From NCBI RefSeq assembly GCF_019649055.1, contig NW_026570383.1, positions 124,001-188,000 of the forward strand: DNA of 64,000 nt. Direction: 5' to 3'. This DNA comes from Paramacrobiotus metropolitanus. Taxonomy: Eukaryota; Tardigrada; Eutardigrada; Parachela; Macrobiotidae. Shown here piece after piece: positions 37,452 through 47,270 of this stretch. Every line of letters starts with the position of its first letter. The first letter of the stretch is position 1. Under the pieces are notes generated by a model. It was not told where the DNA came from, did no database searches, and worked only from the letters and a program-made list of their open reading frames with translations. The position numbers and the translations under genes were made by a program.

Positions 37452-38898
37452 TCACTGCCCGCTGGTAGTGGTAATATTTGTTGCGCTTCGGCAGCCGGAA
37501 GATCCTTCATAGTTCGCTTCTTTCAGTTGAAGGACGAAGGTGCCGTAAGAAAACAGAACACCCAGTATCTGCAGGTCAGGTACATAATGAAGTTATTAAA
37601 TATGCAGATGATATTGCCTTTACGATGGAAATAAAAAATAATCATTCAGTGTCACCACTACACTCGTACGTACCAGGAATGTACTTGTAAGCATTACGCA
37701 ACATGCATGTTTACCGTTGCGAGAAACGACCGATCAACGAGGACAACGCCTGCCAGGGAAAACCCGGCAGGATTTGCTATGGTCCAGTACAAGTTTGTAA
37801 ACATTTTCATGGATCGTTCCGCGTTGGCTTCCCGATTGGTTAACACTCGGAGTTCCTTTGCAAGATTAGCCTATAATAAATACGTCACCGCAACTGTACA
37901 TTACTGTACAATTGACGTAGAAAGTAAGAACTTACGTTTTCCTGAACATGAATCATAGCAAAAGCAATGACAAGCGTAAACACGATCAAAATCAATGTGT
38001 TGTAAATCTGAATTCCCCTTGCGATTTGAATGGATGCCGCTGTCGTATTGGCAAAATTATTGATGGTCCACACAAGGAATACGACCGACTGGAGGAACAG
38101 CAAGAGCAAAAATGTGCCCATGTGTTCAGATAAACGTTTGATTAGCTCGCACATCTCGAAGTAGTCAGCTAGGGTCTTCTTTTCCCCAGGTTTATTTTGA
38201 TCCAATGCAAGACGCTGTCGCATTCGTGACAGTAAACGACCGATGATGAAACATACGGTGAGGAACAAGGCTTCGACAAACAGCCATAAAGACATGCGAA
38301 GGACAATGAAAGCGCCATGAATATCCTGAATTACATGGTTTTTAAAAAAGCTGACTCCGTACTGATACGCTATAAATTCTGTTTCACTAATGCTGAGATA
38401 GAGGAATGTGCTGTTATACCAGACGATATATTGCAGCGACCAAATACTCAATGCTGAAAGCGTCACCGCGGACGCAAGTAGCATTAAGTGCAGTTCCCGT
38501 TGGGTAAAGTATTCCGCTTCAAACTGGCGGATGCGCTGGATTGTATTGCGTATTTCTTTCCATTCAACCGCAACAATCACGCTTCCCAGTAGAGATGCAA
38601 CATCGCGCTGCTTTATACTCAGCAAATAAAAGAAGTTGTCCATCGTTCCTGTCAAATCGTGGAGGAAAAGCGGCACGGTCACGGCAGCTACGTGAAGGAG
38701 TTTGATCAACGTGAAGATGAAAATCCAGGAATGAGCTGCGATGGCATTCCAGCGCCATTTGCCGGGTGCTTGGTGGTCCACAGCCCATAACGGACAGAGA
38801 CCGCTGATTTTCAGGGACAGCTCCCAAAAGTTAATCAGATGATCGAGAAACCGGCTAGTTGTCTTTTTACGAAGTCCTTTATTCCTTGTTATGTCCAT
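37452..38898 (-). CDS. Gustatory-receptor-like 7TM protein B, three exons, 411 aa
   Basis: Exons 38898-37936 (321 codons), 37870-37715 (52 codons) and 37568-37452 (38 codons plus stop) join at two phase-0 introns of 65 and 146 bp (AAC/GTAAGT...TTATTATAG; ACG/GTAAAC...GACCTGCAG). The protein has 411 residues, the usual length for the insect Gr family, with repeated hydrophobic segments. The last short exon carries GVLFSYGTFVLQLKE, which fits the TM7 signature of arthropod Gr proteins (Tyr-x5-Gln with hydrophobics between). Phase-0 introns near the 3' end and a short final exon are also ancestral Gr traits. In arthropods such proteins are ligand-gated cation channels for taste and internal chemosensing; the ligand here is unknown. 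The gene belongs to a same-strand cluster with paralogues at 42.1-43.6 and 44.2-45.7 kb. Assignment to Gr-like rather than another 7TM family rests on these traits and not on a search. Confidence 0.8.
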
Positions 38899-39054
38899 CG
38901 TGCATCAATTAAATGCCCGAATAGTGAGAACGTAGGGATGGTGTTAACTGTCAGGATATGGGTGGTCTATGATACTGTTGCTCAAAGCTCCACCCGAATT
39001 TTAAACACTGGGCGAGCTAGGCATTCATGGATTCCCAAGAGGCCAAAACTTTCA

Positions 39055-41345
39055 TTACGGAGTTGATTTTGCAGCGTGTTTCTGCGGCTACTCAGTACCT
39101 CTTTCACCGGTGGCAAAGCGACAAGGTTGTTCCATCTCTCTTGCACATCAGGATTGATTGCGGGAGGCAGACGAGGCTACCTAGAGTCAACAAAAGAGCG
39201 CCCACAGATGCCGACATCATCAAGAAATAGACTCAGGTCCGGCCGGCCTGGGTTTCTGCGAGCCGCACCCAAGGCTTGTCCACCTGCTGGGTGCTGGCTA
39301 AGACATTAAACTCAAGCAAATTAACATTAAGGACGAAGTCGTACTTCATGTTTTATGTTAATCTGCTTTCATGTCAAGATAATTTGCTTTAATGTAACTC
39401 TCTATTTATTAAGCTTGAATATAATGTACAGCGTCATGAAAACAATATCAACAAATCAAATAAAAAAAATGATTCCAGTTCGAGCGTGAGAGGACGGTGG
39501 CCAAAACCAACTGATCACTGCCACGCCAAATTTCTAAACTTGAACGCTGAAACAAAAAAAAAAGAGGTAGATCGGAACACGCCAGTTCGAATAAACAACT
39601 TTTTATCGGTTTCTTTACTTTTCTTTTTCCCGATCACACGCCAAAGGAACAAACAATCTATGTATTATCAAATGGTGCAGGTACTTGTTCTTCTTGTGGC
39701 TGCGCTGCTCCTGCTAATCGAGACGTAGCTTCTACGTACGTGTCGCACATAGTATCACGGCAGATAACGTCCCACGCAAGCGGTAGTCCTCGGAACCATT
39801 TCGGAACCATTTGATATACTTGATTCTTCTACTTGCGGTTTACTAATCGGGTAGTAAGTTGTGTTAAGGTGGTATGCTTTAAGGTGGTATGCGATGCGGC
39901 ATATAAAACTAAACACTAGTGAATAAACTTAATGGCTAGAATGAAAAGATACATTTTAGGCTCTGAAATGGAACACCTGATTACATTTTAAGCAAGTGAC
40001 TTGCTGAAAATGTTGTTCTACAAAAATGTTACGCTTCCCTAAGCTGTTACTCCGATTACCATACCTATGTACAAACTGCCGCTCTACGATCAGCATATGT
40101 ATAGTAGTACAGACATTCAGTCTGTTTGTTACATCAGATATTATACTTCTACAAATGCTACAGATACTGCAGATATTTGTTTAAAAATTTAATAAATTAC
40201 GTATTTTTTATCTATATGACTTTATCTAAATAATGCATTTCATATCCCCTCGATGTGTTCTGCTGATCGAATATTTAAATTTTTCGTAATTTAACCTTAC
40301 AATTTTAAAGGATACCGGTATCATCGGTTTTTAAAATTGTCTTCGGTACCCCCTAAATTCTCTCCTGCGTAGCCGCTCCATAATGGTTAATCCTACTTAA
40401 GAAAAGCGAAAGCTCAGTGCAACTAACAAGGTGTGAGGAGTGAAAATCGTAGGGAACATCAGTTTCGGGCCTTGGCCATTTACTCTTAGAGAGACCGCTG
40501 TGGTAACGAAAATCAGAAGTTATTACTTATTAAGTTGACAGTGTTCTCCACCTCACAGAGTCCACTTTCCATATGACGTCTTAGGACAAATTGAGTCACA
40601 TTATCTGCTGTCGTCGGGGGGTGCGCCGTGCATCCGATTTTCGTCGCGCTGACGCAACACGACGGAAACGGAATGCTCGCCGTACCCCACCGGATAACAC
40701 AGGACCGCAAACTCCCTGCACCGCACTGGTCATGTATCGAAAGCCGGTTTTAACTTAAAGCCCGCTCTGGATACATGGCCACTGCACTTGCTGACGAAAG
40801 CAATTTCCGCTGTTGCAACGGCACAGAGGATAATAATTGCTGGAAATGCCGAAGCTTCCGATTGACAACAATACAGGATAAGCAGCGGCACAGCAAGTCC
40901 ATGTCAGATGAACAGAAGACCACAGCGCATAACGGGAACCCAGATTGTTTACTGTACCCGGCTTACTTAAGAAACGCAGTGGCAGAAACCAGTGCGTTTC
41001 TTAAGTAAGCCTGGTATGGCGTTCGGCAAAATCTGATGCGTTAAACAACGGCATTACGGCAACTAGAATTTTCGTGGCCATGTTTCTGTGGTCTCGATAG
41101 AGAGCTGCTGCACTGCCTTTGCGATGGCCTGAAGCGATTGATGCGAGCAGACTAACAGTATGATAAGTTCAACAGTATGAGTAATCTGTTTCGCGTTTTA
41201 ATATTATTTAATACTCATACAACATGTACGAGTACTAGGTGTATGTGTACATTTTGTGCTGTTCTATCGATGCGAACTAGTAAGGCCAGTTGGAGTTTCG
41301 GCAACGAAACCTGCTTGACAACATTTTCTCTGCTCTCTGATAATT
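39055..41345. repeat. Segmental duplication, copy 2
   Basis: Direct copy of 27030-29375. It has inserted itself, or been left, between receptor genes B and C. It shows its own indels, for example loss of ~100 bp relative to 27310-27420 and extra bases near 41160. See copy 1 for anchors. I see no intact gene inside. Confidence 0.85.
40960..41011. repeat. Perfect 19-bp hairpin in duplication copy 2
   Basis: GGCTTACTTAAGAAACGCA at 40960-40978 and its exact reverse complement at 40993-41011 with a 14-nt loop. It could fold as a stable RNA stem on either strand. Confidence 0.85.
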
Positions 41346-41432
41346 TTCTTTGATTTTGAACAAGCACACTGTCTGTCTACTCTGCTCTCTGAGTAATTTT
41401 CTTTGATTTTGAACAAGTACACTGTCTAGCTA
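41328..41432. repeat. 52-bp tandem duplication
   Basis: Two near-identical units beginning CTCTGCTCTCTGA and including TTTTCTTTGATTTTGAACAA and ACACTGTCT. It lies exactly at the 3' end of segmental duplication copy 2 and is absent from copy 1. Confidence 0.85.
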
Positions 41433-41489
41433 TAGTGTCTACATAAAGGATTACCCGATCGGCCTTATATTACAAATCGGCGGAGACTT

Positions 41490-41571
41490 GTAGACGTTAC
41501 TCTTTTGAGGTTTGGTTTTACGTTAGATATGGCATCCATATTGAACGCCGGAATGGCGCAAGTCAAGGTTA
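41490..41571 (+). pseudogene. Relic of exon 1 of the UNC93-like gene
   Basis: GAGGTTTGGTTTTACGTTAG then GCATCCATATTGAACGCCGG AATGGCGCAAGTCAAGG parallels 51726-51812 (GGGTTTGGTTTTATGCTTAA, ATCCATACTGACCGCTGG, AATGGCGCAGGTAAAGG). It translates as RFGFTLDMASILNAGMAQ against GFGFMLNMGSILTAGMAQ. The splice donor is damaged (CAA/GTCAAG) and no other exon is nearby. Confidence 0.75.
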
Positions 41572-42106
41572 AATTGATATACAGTATTACATGTAATTTC
41601 CCCAAATAAAAACTGCGCTGGTGTCGTGGAACTCGAACAGCCACTGTAGGCCTTTGAAATGAACTAGATTGAACTATCTGAAGTGCTGAGCAGACGGTTG
41701 CGGTCCTGCTTTCACGATAGGGTATCCGAGCACAGCGAAAGTATTAACTCGTATTTTCATGGATATTTCGCTTTATCATGCTGTTATCAGCTCTGCTTTT
41801 CTACCTACTACCGTAGTACCGGCTTTGACTGCCTTGAAGCGCTCTACGGTAAAACACGCGCAACATTCTGTCTAGCCAAGCCAGTTCTCGATTTTCCGCC
41901 CTCTCAGCGGCTCGGTGTACACTTTACCGCCGTCTGGTACATGATTTTCGACGAACATCTTTGTGAAAAATGCCTGCGCCAGTTACATGTTTGATAGAAA
42001 AGAAAAGGATGAAAATTACGAAATCAGACAAACCACCTCTTCAAAATGCTCTTCACTTGAATCTACAAATGAAACTAACAATCGTGAACTGGATCGGCTA
42101 AAAGTG

Positions 42107-43613
42107 TTAACTTATTGTGGTAGCATTCATCGCAGTCCGTTCGCAGTTTGGAGTAAGTAGTAAGCCTGTAAACCTGCCTCCATGTATTAACTGGACAGAC
42201 CGCAGGGACCATTGGACTACAGAATGTAAACGCACCAGCATCGGTAACTCGGTTTATTGCAGATGGTTGGCGTTCTGTTCTCCTTTGGCACCTTTGTTCT
42301 ACAGCTAAAGGAAACTCGCTTACTGTTGCAATAAATGTCCGATCCACCACGACAATGCCAGCCAGGGAAAACCCAGTGGGATTGGAAGAAATCCAATACA
42401 ATTTGGTAAACATTTTCATAGATCCTTCAGCGCAAGTCTCGTGAGGGGCTAGAATATGGACTTCTCTAGTAACATCCGCCTAGAAATGCGAAAGTTCATA
42501 ACGGTTGCTGGAAGAATTATAAATGCAGTTACACAAAATAAATTCGCGGTAAACGTCTGCACTGTATCAGGCCTATATACAAATGTCTTAAATTACTATG
42601 TAAGCGACAAATCGAAACTGGAGGAATAATACTTATTTATAACGCGGCCATGTACCCGTTCATGAACATAGATCATAGTAAAGGTGACAATCAGGGTCCA
42701 AACGATGATCTCCATGGTGTTATAAGCTTGGATTCCCAATAGCAACATAGTGATGACGACCGTTTTATTCGCGTAATTATTTATTGTCCACACGAGCCAG
42801 ATAACCGACTGAAGGTAGAATAAAAGTACAAATCCACCAGTATGCTGCGATAAGATTTCCACAAGCTTACACACGTCAAAATAATTACGCAGATGTTGTC
42901 TCATAACTGCCTTATTTGTGTCCAGATTAAGGTTTTCCTTTATCCGAAACAGCAAGCGACCGATAAAACATGCAAAGATAGCGAGTAACGATGGCAGAAA
43001 ATAGACCAAGCACGTACGCATGATGGTAAAGGCAGAGTAGATATACCGTACAAACTGCCGTTTAAAAATGGCCAATCCGTATGCGTTTTCCAGAAAAGCT
43101 GTTTCCCGTCCGGTGACATACATAAAGTGGAAATTAAACCACACGATATATTGTTGACAAAATGACACCGCCGCTAACAGGATGACGGCCGTCACCGCGC
43201 ACATCAGACGCCATTCGCGCTGGGTAAAATATTTGGCTTCGTAGTGCCGGATGGATCGCATGGTGGCCTGTGTGGCCATTCTGTCGTCACAAGCAGCGTG
43301 GAAAGCAGAGATATCACTTCTCGCTCACGCGCGCAAACCTCGTAGACGAATTCGTCCATGCTTCCGGTTAATCGCTTCGTAAGCGACGGAATAGTGACGG
43401 CCGCCACATTCAGAATTTTGATTACTGTAAGTGTAACAATCCAGGAATACGCCAGGATGACCTTCCAGCGATATTTGCCAAGGGCTCGCGGATCGGAATC
43501 CACAATGGACATATTCTACAGATTTTAAGAAGTGCTTGCCAAAAGTTCAGGGTAACACTGAGAAACATACTGGTGACCTTTACTGAATGTACCTTATCGT
43601 TGTTAAGATGCAT
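42107..43613 (-). pseudogene. Gustatory-receptor-like C, broken by frameshifts and an inversion
   Basis: A close paralogue of gene D. Exon 1 starts at 43613 (MHLNNDKVHSVKV). It is interrupted by a 1-base loss after CPLW (near 43503) and a 4-base loss after LLVTTEWPH (near 43267), both judged against gene D. The remainder is intact to the donor at about 42645. Exon 2 (42479-42324, 52 codons) is clean and ends FIAT. Intron 2 and most of exon 3 are inverted: the last-exon sequence, including acceptor TTTATTGCAG and the code for MVGVLFSFGTFVLQLKETR, lies on the plus strand at about 42160-42320. The final codons (42107-42155, NCERTAMNATT-like, then stop) keep the original orientation. Short inverted repeats AGTAAGC / GCTTACT mark the breakpoints. 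This version cannot make a full receptor. Confidence 0.85.
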
Positions 43614-43875
43614 GCTTAGCTAGTCTGTGAAATTACGAAAGCTACATATTCATTAAGCTATCGGCGCATACAAGTCACAAGCGTTCAACCGCTATACGCT
43701 GTAATCACACCTGTTTGATCAATTGACAAGAAGCCTGATGATTTCTTATTTATTGGGTCAGTTTCTCCCCCTGTCCGGAAAGAATTTTACGGAAATGGGG
43801 ATCAATACGCTACAGCGTAAAATACAATGGGGAAAACTATTTTAGTCTAACCAGTTCACGGCACTCCTGCCGTCA

Positions 43876-43962
43876 CCCGGCTGGAGTGTGACGTTGCGGC
43901 AGTACATACGGTTGAATCCGGCGCGGTACATATGAGCGCCATGCTTAGCCACAACGTCCGCG
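43876..43962. mobile_element. Fragment related to the 34.5-kb foldback element
   Basis: GTCACCCGGCTGGAGTGTGA CGTTGCGGCAGTACATACGG and GGCGCGGTACATATGAGCGC match the reverse complement of the centre and inner right arm of the element at 34498-34702. The outer arms are missing, so this is a partial, older copy. It lies between receptor genes C and D. Confidence 0.7.
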
Positions 43963-44177
43963 GCTTCCTGTCTAGTCAGTCCATTTCCCGCCTTTTCAGC
44001 GGCTCACTCACTGTACACTACACCGCCGTCTGGTACATGATTTTGGACAATCATCTTTGCTAAAAATTCCTAGGTCAGTTACATCTTTGAGAGAAAAAAA
44101 ACGATGAAATGAACTCAGACAAACTAACTCGCCATCGACGATTTACAAAATAATGATACTCGTCATCGTGATCTAGA

Positions 44178-45712
44178 TTAACTAATTTTGGTGGTATTTA
44201 TCGCACTGCGATCACAGTTCGGAGCCGTTTCATAGCGAGTTTCTTTTAGCTGTAGAACAAAGGTCCCATAGGAGAACAGAACGCCAACCATCTGCAATAA
44301 CATTATCGTAGGTAAGCCGAATTATCGATGCTGGTGCGTTTGTGTCCTGTAGACCAATAGTCTCTGCGGTATATCGAGCTAATACACGGAGACAACTGCT
44401 TACTGTTGCAAGAAATGTCCAATCTACCACGACAATGCCAGCCAGGGAAAATCCAGTGGGATTGGATGGGATCCAGTACAATTTGGTAAACATTTTCACA
44501 GATCCTTCTGAGCAAGTCTCGGAAGCGGCTAGAATACGGACTTCTTTAGTTACGTTCGCCTAAAACAAAACAGCAAAAATTAACTAGGGTTTGCTGGAAA
44601 TAATCAGATATGGATAGACGCCAAACAAATTCACAGCAAATGCTAACCGTCTGCCCTCTGCACTGTATCGGGCCGGTCTAAAATGTATTACTGAGTAGAC
44701 GACATTCAAAACTGGAGATACAGGACTAATTTATTATGCGGCAATGTACCTGTTCATGGACGTTGATCATAGCAAAGGTGACAATCAAGGTCCAAACGAT
44801 GATCTCCATCGTGTTATAAGCCTGGATTCCCATTGGCAACATAGTGATGATAACTGTATTGTTCGCGTAATTATTTATCGTCCACACGAGCAAGATAACC
44901 GAGTGGAGGTAGAATACGAGAACAAATCCACCCATACGTTGCGATAAGGTTTCAACTAGCTCACACACGCAAAAATAATTACGCAGATGTTGGCTCATAA
45001 CCGCCTGATTCGTGTCCAGGCTAAGGTTTTCCTTCATCCGAAACAGTAAGCGACCGATAAGACAGCAGAAGGTAACCAGTAACGATGTCAGAAAATTCAC
45101 CAAGCAAGTACGGATTAAGGTAAAAGCGGAGTAGATGTACCGGATGAACTGCCGTTTGAAAATGGCCAATCCGTATGCATTGGCCAGAAATTCCGTTTCC
45201 CTTCCGCTGACATACATGAAGTGGAAGCTGAACCACGCGATGTATTGTTGACAAAATGACACCGCCGTTAACAGGATAACGACTGTCACCGCGCACATCA
45301 GACGCCATTCGCGTGGGGCAAAATATTCGGCTTCATAGTGTCGGATGGATCGCAGGGTGGCATGGATGTGTGGCCATTCTGCCGTCACAATCAGCGTGGA
45401 TAACAGAGATATCAGTTCTCTCTGATGTGCGCACACCACGTAGAAAAATTCTTCCATGCTGCCGGTTAATCGCTTCGTAACCGACGGAATAGTAACAGCC
45501 GCGAAATCCAGGATTTTTATTACGGTGAGAGTGATAATCCAGGAATGCGCAATGATGACATTCCAGCGATATTTGCCATGGGCTCGTGGATCGGTGGTCC
45601 ACAATGGACATATTCCACAGATTTTAAGAAGTGCTTGCCAAAAGTTTAGGGAAACACTGAGAAACTTACTGGCGACCTTTGCGGGATGTACCTTACCGTC
45701 ATTAAGATCCAT
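44178..45712 (-). CDS. Gustatory-receptor-like 7TM protein D, three exons, 410 aa
   Basis: Exons 45712-44750 (321 codons), 44559-44404 (52) and 44291-44178 (37 plus stop) have exactly the same codon counts in exons 1 and 2 as gene B. Introns are 190 and 112 bp, both phase 0 (CAG/GTACAT...TTGTTTTAG; ACA/GTAAGC...TTATTGCAG). The protein starts MDLNDGKVHPAKVASKFLSV and ends with the TM7 exon GVLFSYGTFVLQLKE followed by CDRSAINTT, parallel to CRSATNITT in gene B. Conserved points shared with B and C include CPLW, KMFTKLYW, GFSLAGIVVVD and YIAWF/YIVWF. It is intact and probably functional as a chemoreceptor subunit. Together with C it forms a tandem duplication with a ~2.1-kb unit. Confidence 0.82.
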
Positions 45713-46516
45713 GCTTAACTAGCCTGTATAAATACGAAAGCGACACAGCTGTTGGCACAGACAGACGTCCAACCGCGTTTCACTGTAACCGTTAGTCCGT
45801 CACCTGCTTGACTATACACGGGGCCTTGTGTGATTCCCAGTTTGTGCAGCACTATTGTAAGGGGAATGAAAGTGTTCGGTGGCAAGTCTCCTTTACCTTG
45901 GTTTCTGAAAATGACAAAATGTGTATTGATAGTTTTGGCTTTGGAGAACACAACTGAATTCATTAGGGAAACAACTGTAAAGCTTAGTCAGCTGATCAGT
46001 TTCAAAATTCCATAGAAGTATTCTCAGAATGTTCGAACAGACAACTACTCTGTACAGGTGCCTTTAGCTTATGGCAGCGAAGCTTATGAAAACTTAGGGT
46101 ACCCTTAGCTTATGGCGTAATCCTTGCCAAATCAGGAGCTTGTTTAATCGTAGTAACCCGTAACTCACATTTTGACAAATTAAAATATCCGAGCAAGTGG
46201 CAGCGCCCAAATACTGCTGCCGTTTTGTACGTTAATTTGTTGACGCAGCTTGGAGGAGAATAACTTTATATACGGTAATGCAGGCTCATATTAAGGAAAA
46301 TATTCTGTGTGGTATGTACTAGCACGCCTTTCTGATAATCCTGCATTTGAGGTATGTAAAAGTACGAGGTAATTCATAGTTTTCTTATGTGCAGAATTAT
46401 ATACTATATGAAGAGTTTTGCGATATTGAAAACACCATCAGCGAGCGCTGCGAACTTGACAACTCCGATTGGAACTTGCAGTGTTTGTTTCAGCTCGGCA
46501 CCTTGGAGATCTTTTT
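45713..46516. other. Spacer within receptor cluster
   Basis: AT-rich DNA upstream of gene D, presumably holding its promoter; I could not pick out a clear TATA box. A short direct repeat (GCTTATGGC...) occurs near 46065-46115. Confidence 0.4.
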
Positions 46517-46770
46517 CTAATTAGCCTCTTTCAGTTGCAGGACGAAGTTTCCATGGGAAAACAGAGACCCCAGCATCCGCAGACACATAAATTTTTCGGC
46601 ACTGCTGTGCTCGCACACTCGCAATTGAAACCGTGAAGCGTAGTTAGCGTCGAATATTGTGCAAAATTACGTTTACCGTTACGAGAAACGATCGGCCCAC
46701 GAGAACAACGCCATACAGCCACCGAAAACAGCTCGGCCATGATGCGTTCCACTAAAGTATCTGCCAACAA
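46517..46770 (-). pseudogene. Gustatory-receptor-like relic E (last two exons)
   Basis: On the minus strand 46576-46517 reads MLGSLFSHGNFVLQLKEAN and stop, matching the last exon of genes B and D. The acceptor is mutated (CTGCGG instead of CTGCAG). At about 46770-46680 a decayed penultimate exon can be followed across frames: ending GVVLVGRSFLVT then GTAAAC, against GVVLVDRSFLAT in gene B. The large first exon is missing upstream. This is the far remnant of a fifth receptor. Confidence 0.7.
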
Positions 46771-47170
46771 ATAAATTAAAATATGTGCGATTTAAAGGTA
46801 CGCAGCAGGCGTCTTCGGACGCCTACATAACTTTTAATGTGTACTTGTACTCTTTATGTCTAATCCCTTCCGGTTACGTCGTCAACTATTTCCGTGGCGC
46901 CACCGTTAACGTTTTATCGACGCATTCCCGGCTGAAATGCCGGTAATTTGTCAAATTAAGCACCATAAGACGGGCACGGGAATGCAATAGGATCAGCACA
47001 CAGCAAAGGTCTGGAAAAATAGCGCCAGTTACTTTCGATTTAAGAACTCGATGGCACTTGGCATTGTTTGCTGCAAACATGAAGTACGGAATGCAGTCGC
47101 AAAGGCGATGTCTGAGTGCACGTTCGTAAAGCCGCAAATAAGAAATGTGTAAATAAAGCATCTGGAGCGG
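46771..47170. other. Intergenic, upstream of the secreted-protein gene
   Basis: No gene seen; probably the promoter region of the gene starting at 47271. Confidence 0.4.
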
Positions 47171-47174
47171 CAGT

Positions 47175-47183
47175 TATATAAAA
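47175..47183 (+). promoter_or_regulatory. TATA box of the secreted-protein gene
   Basis: TATATAAAA, 88-96 bp upstream of the ATG at 47271, inside a small inverted repeat (GGCAGTT / AACTGCC). Confidence 0.6.
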
Positions 47184-47270
47184 AGCTGTTCCAACTGCCA
47201 TTTGATCGGTATCTGCCCATTCCTTGTGTCATATTGTATGTAATTTGGCAATATAGAATATCTATCAACA

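Noticed and set aside
42117-42308. Plus-strand frame at receptor C
   Set aside because: It is a mixture of the inverted intron and exon of the broken receptor, not a separate gene.
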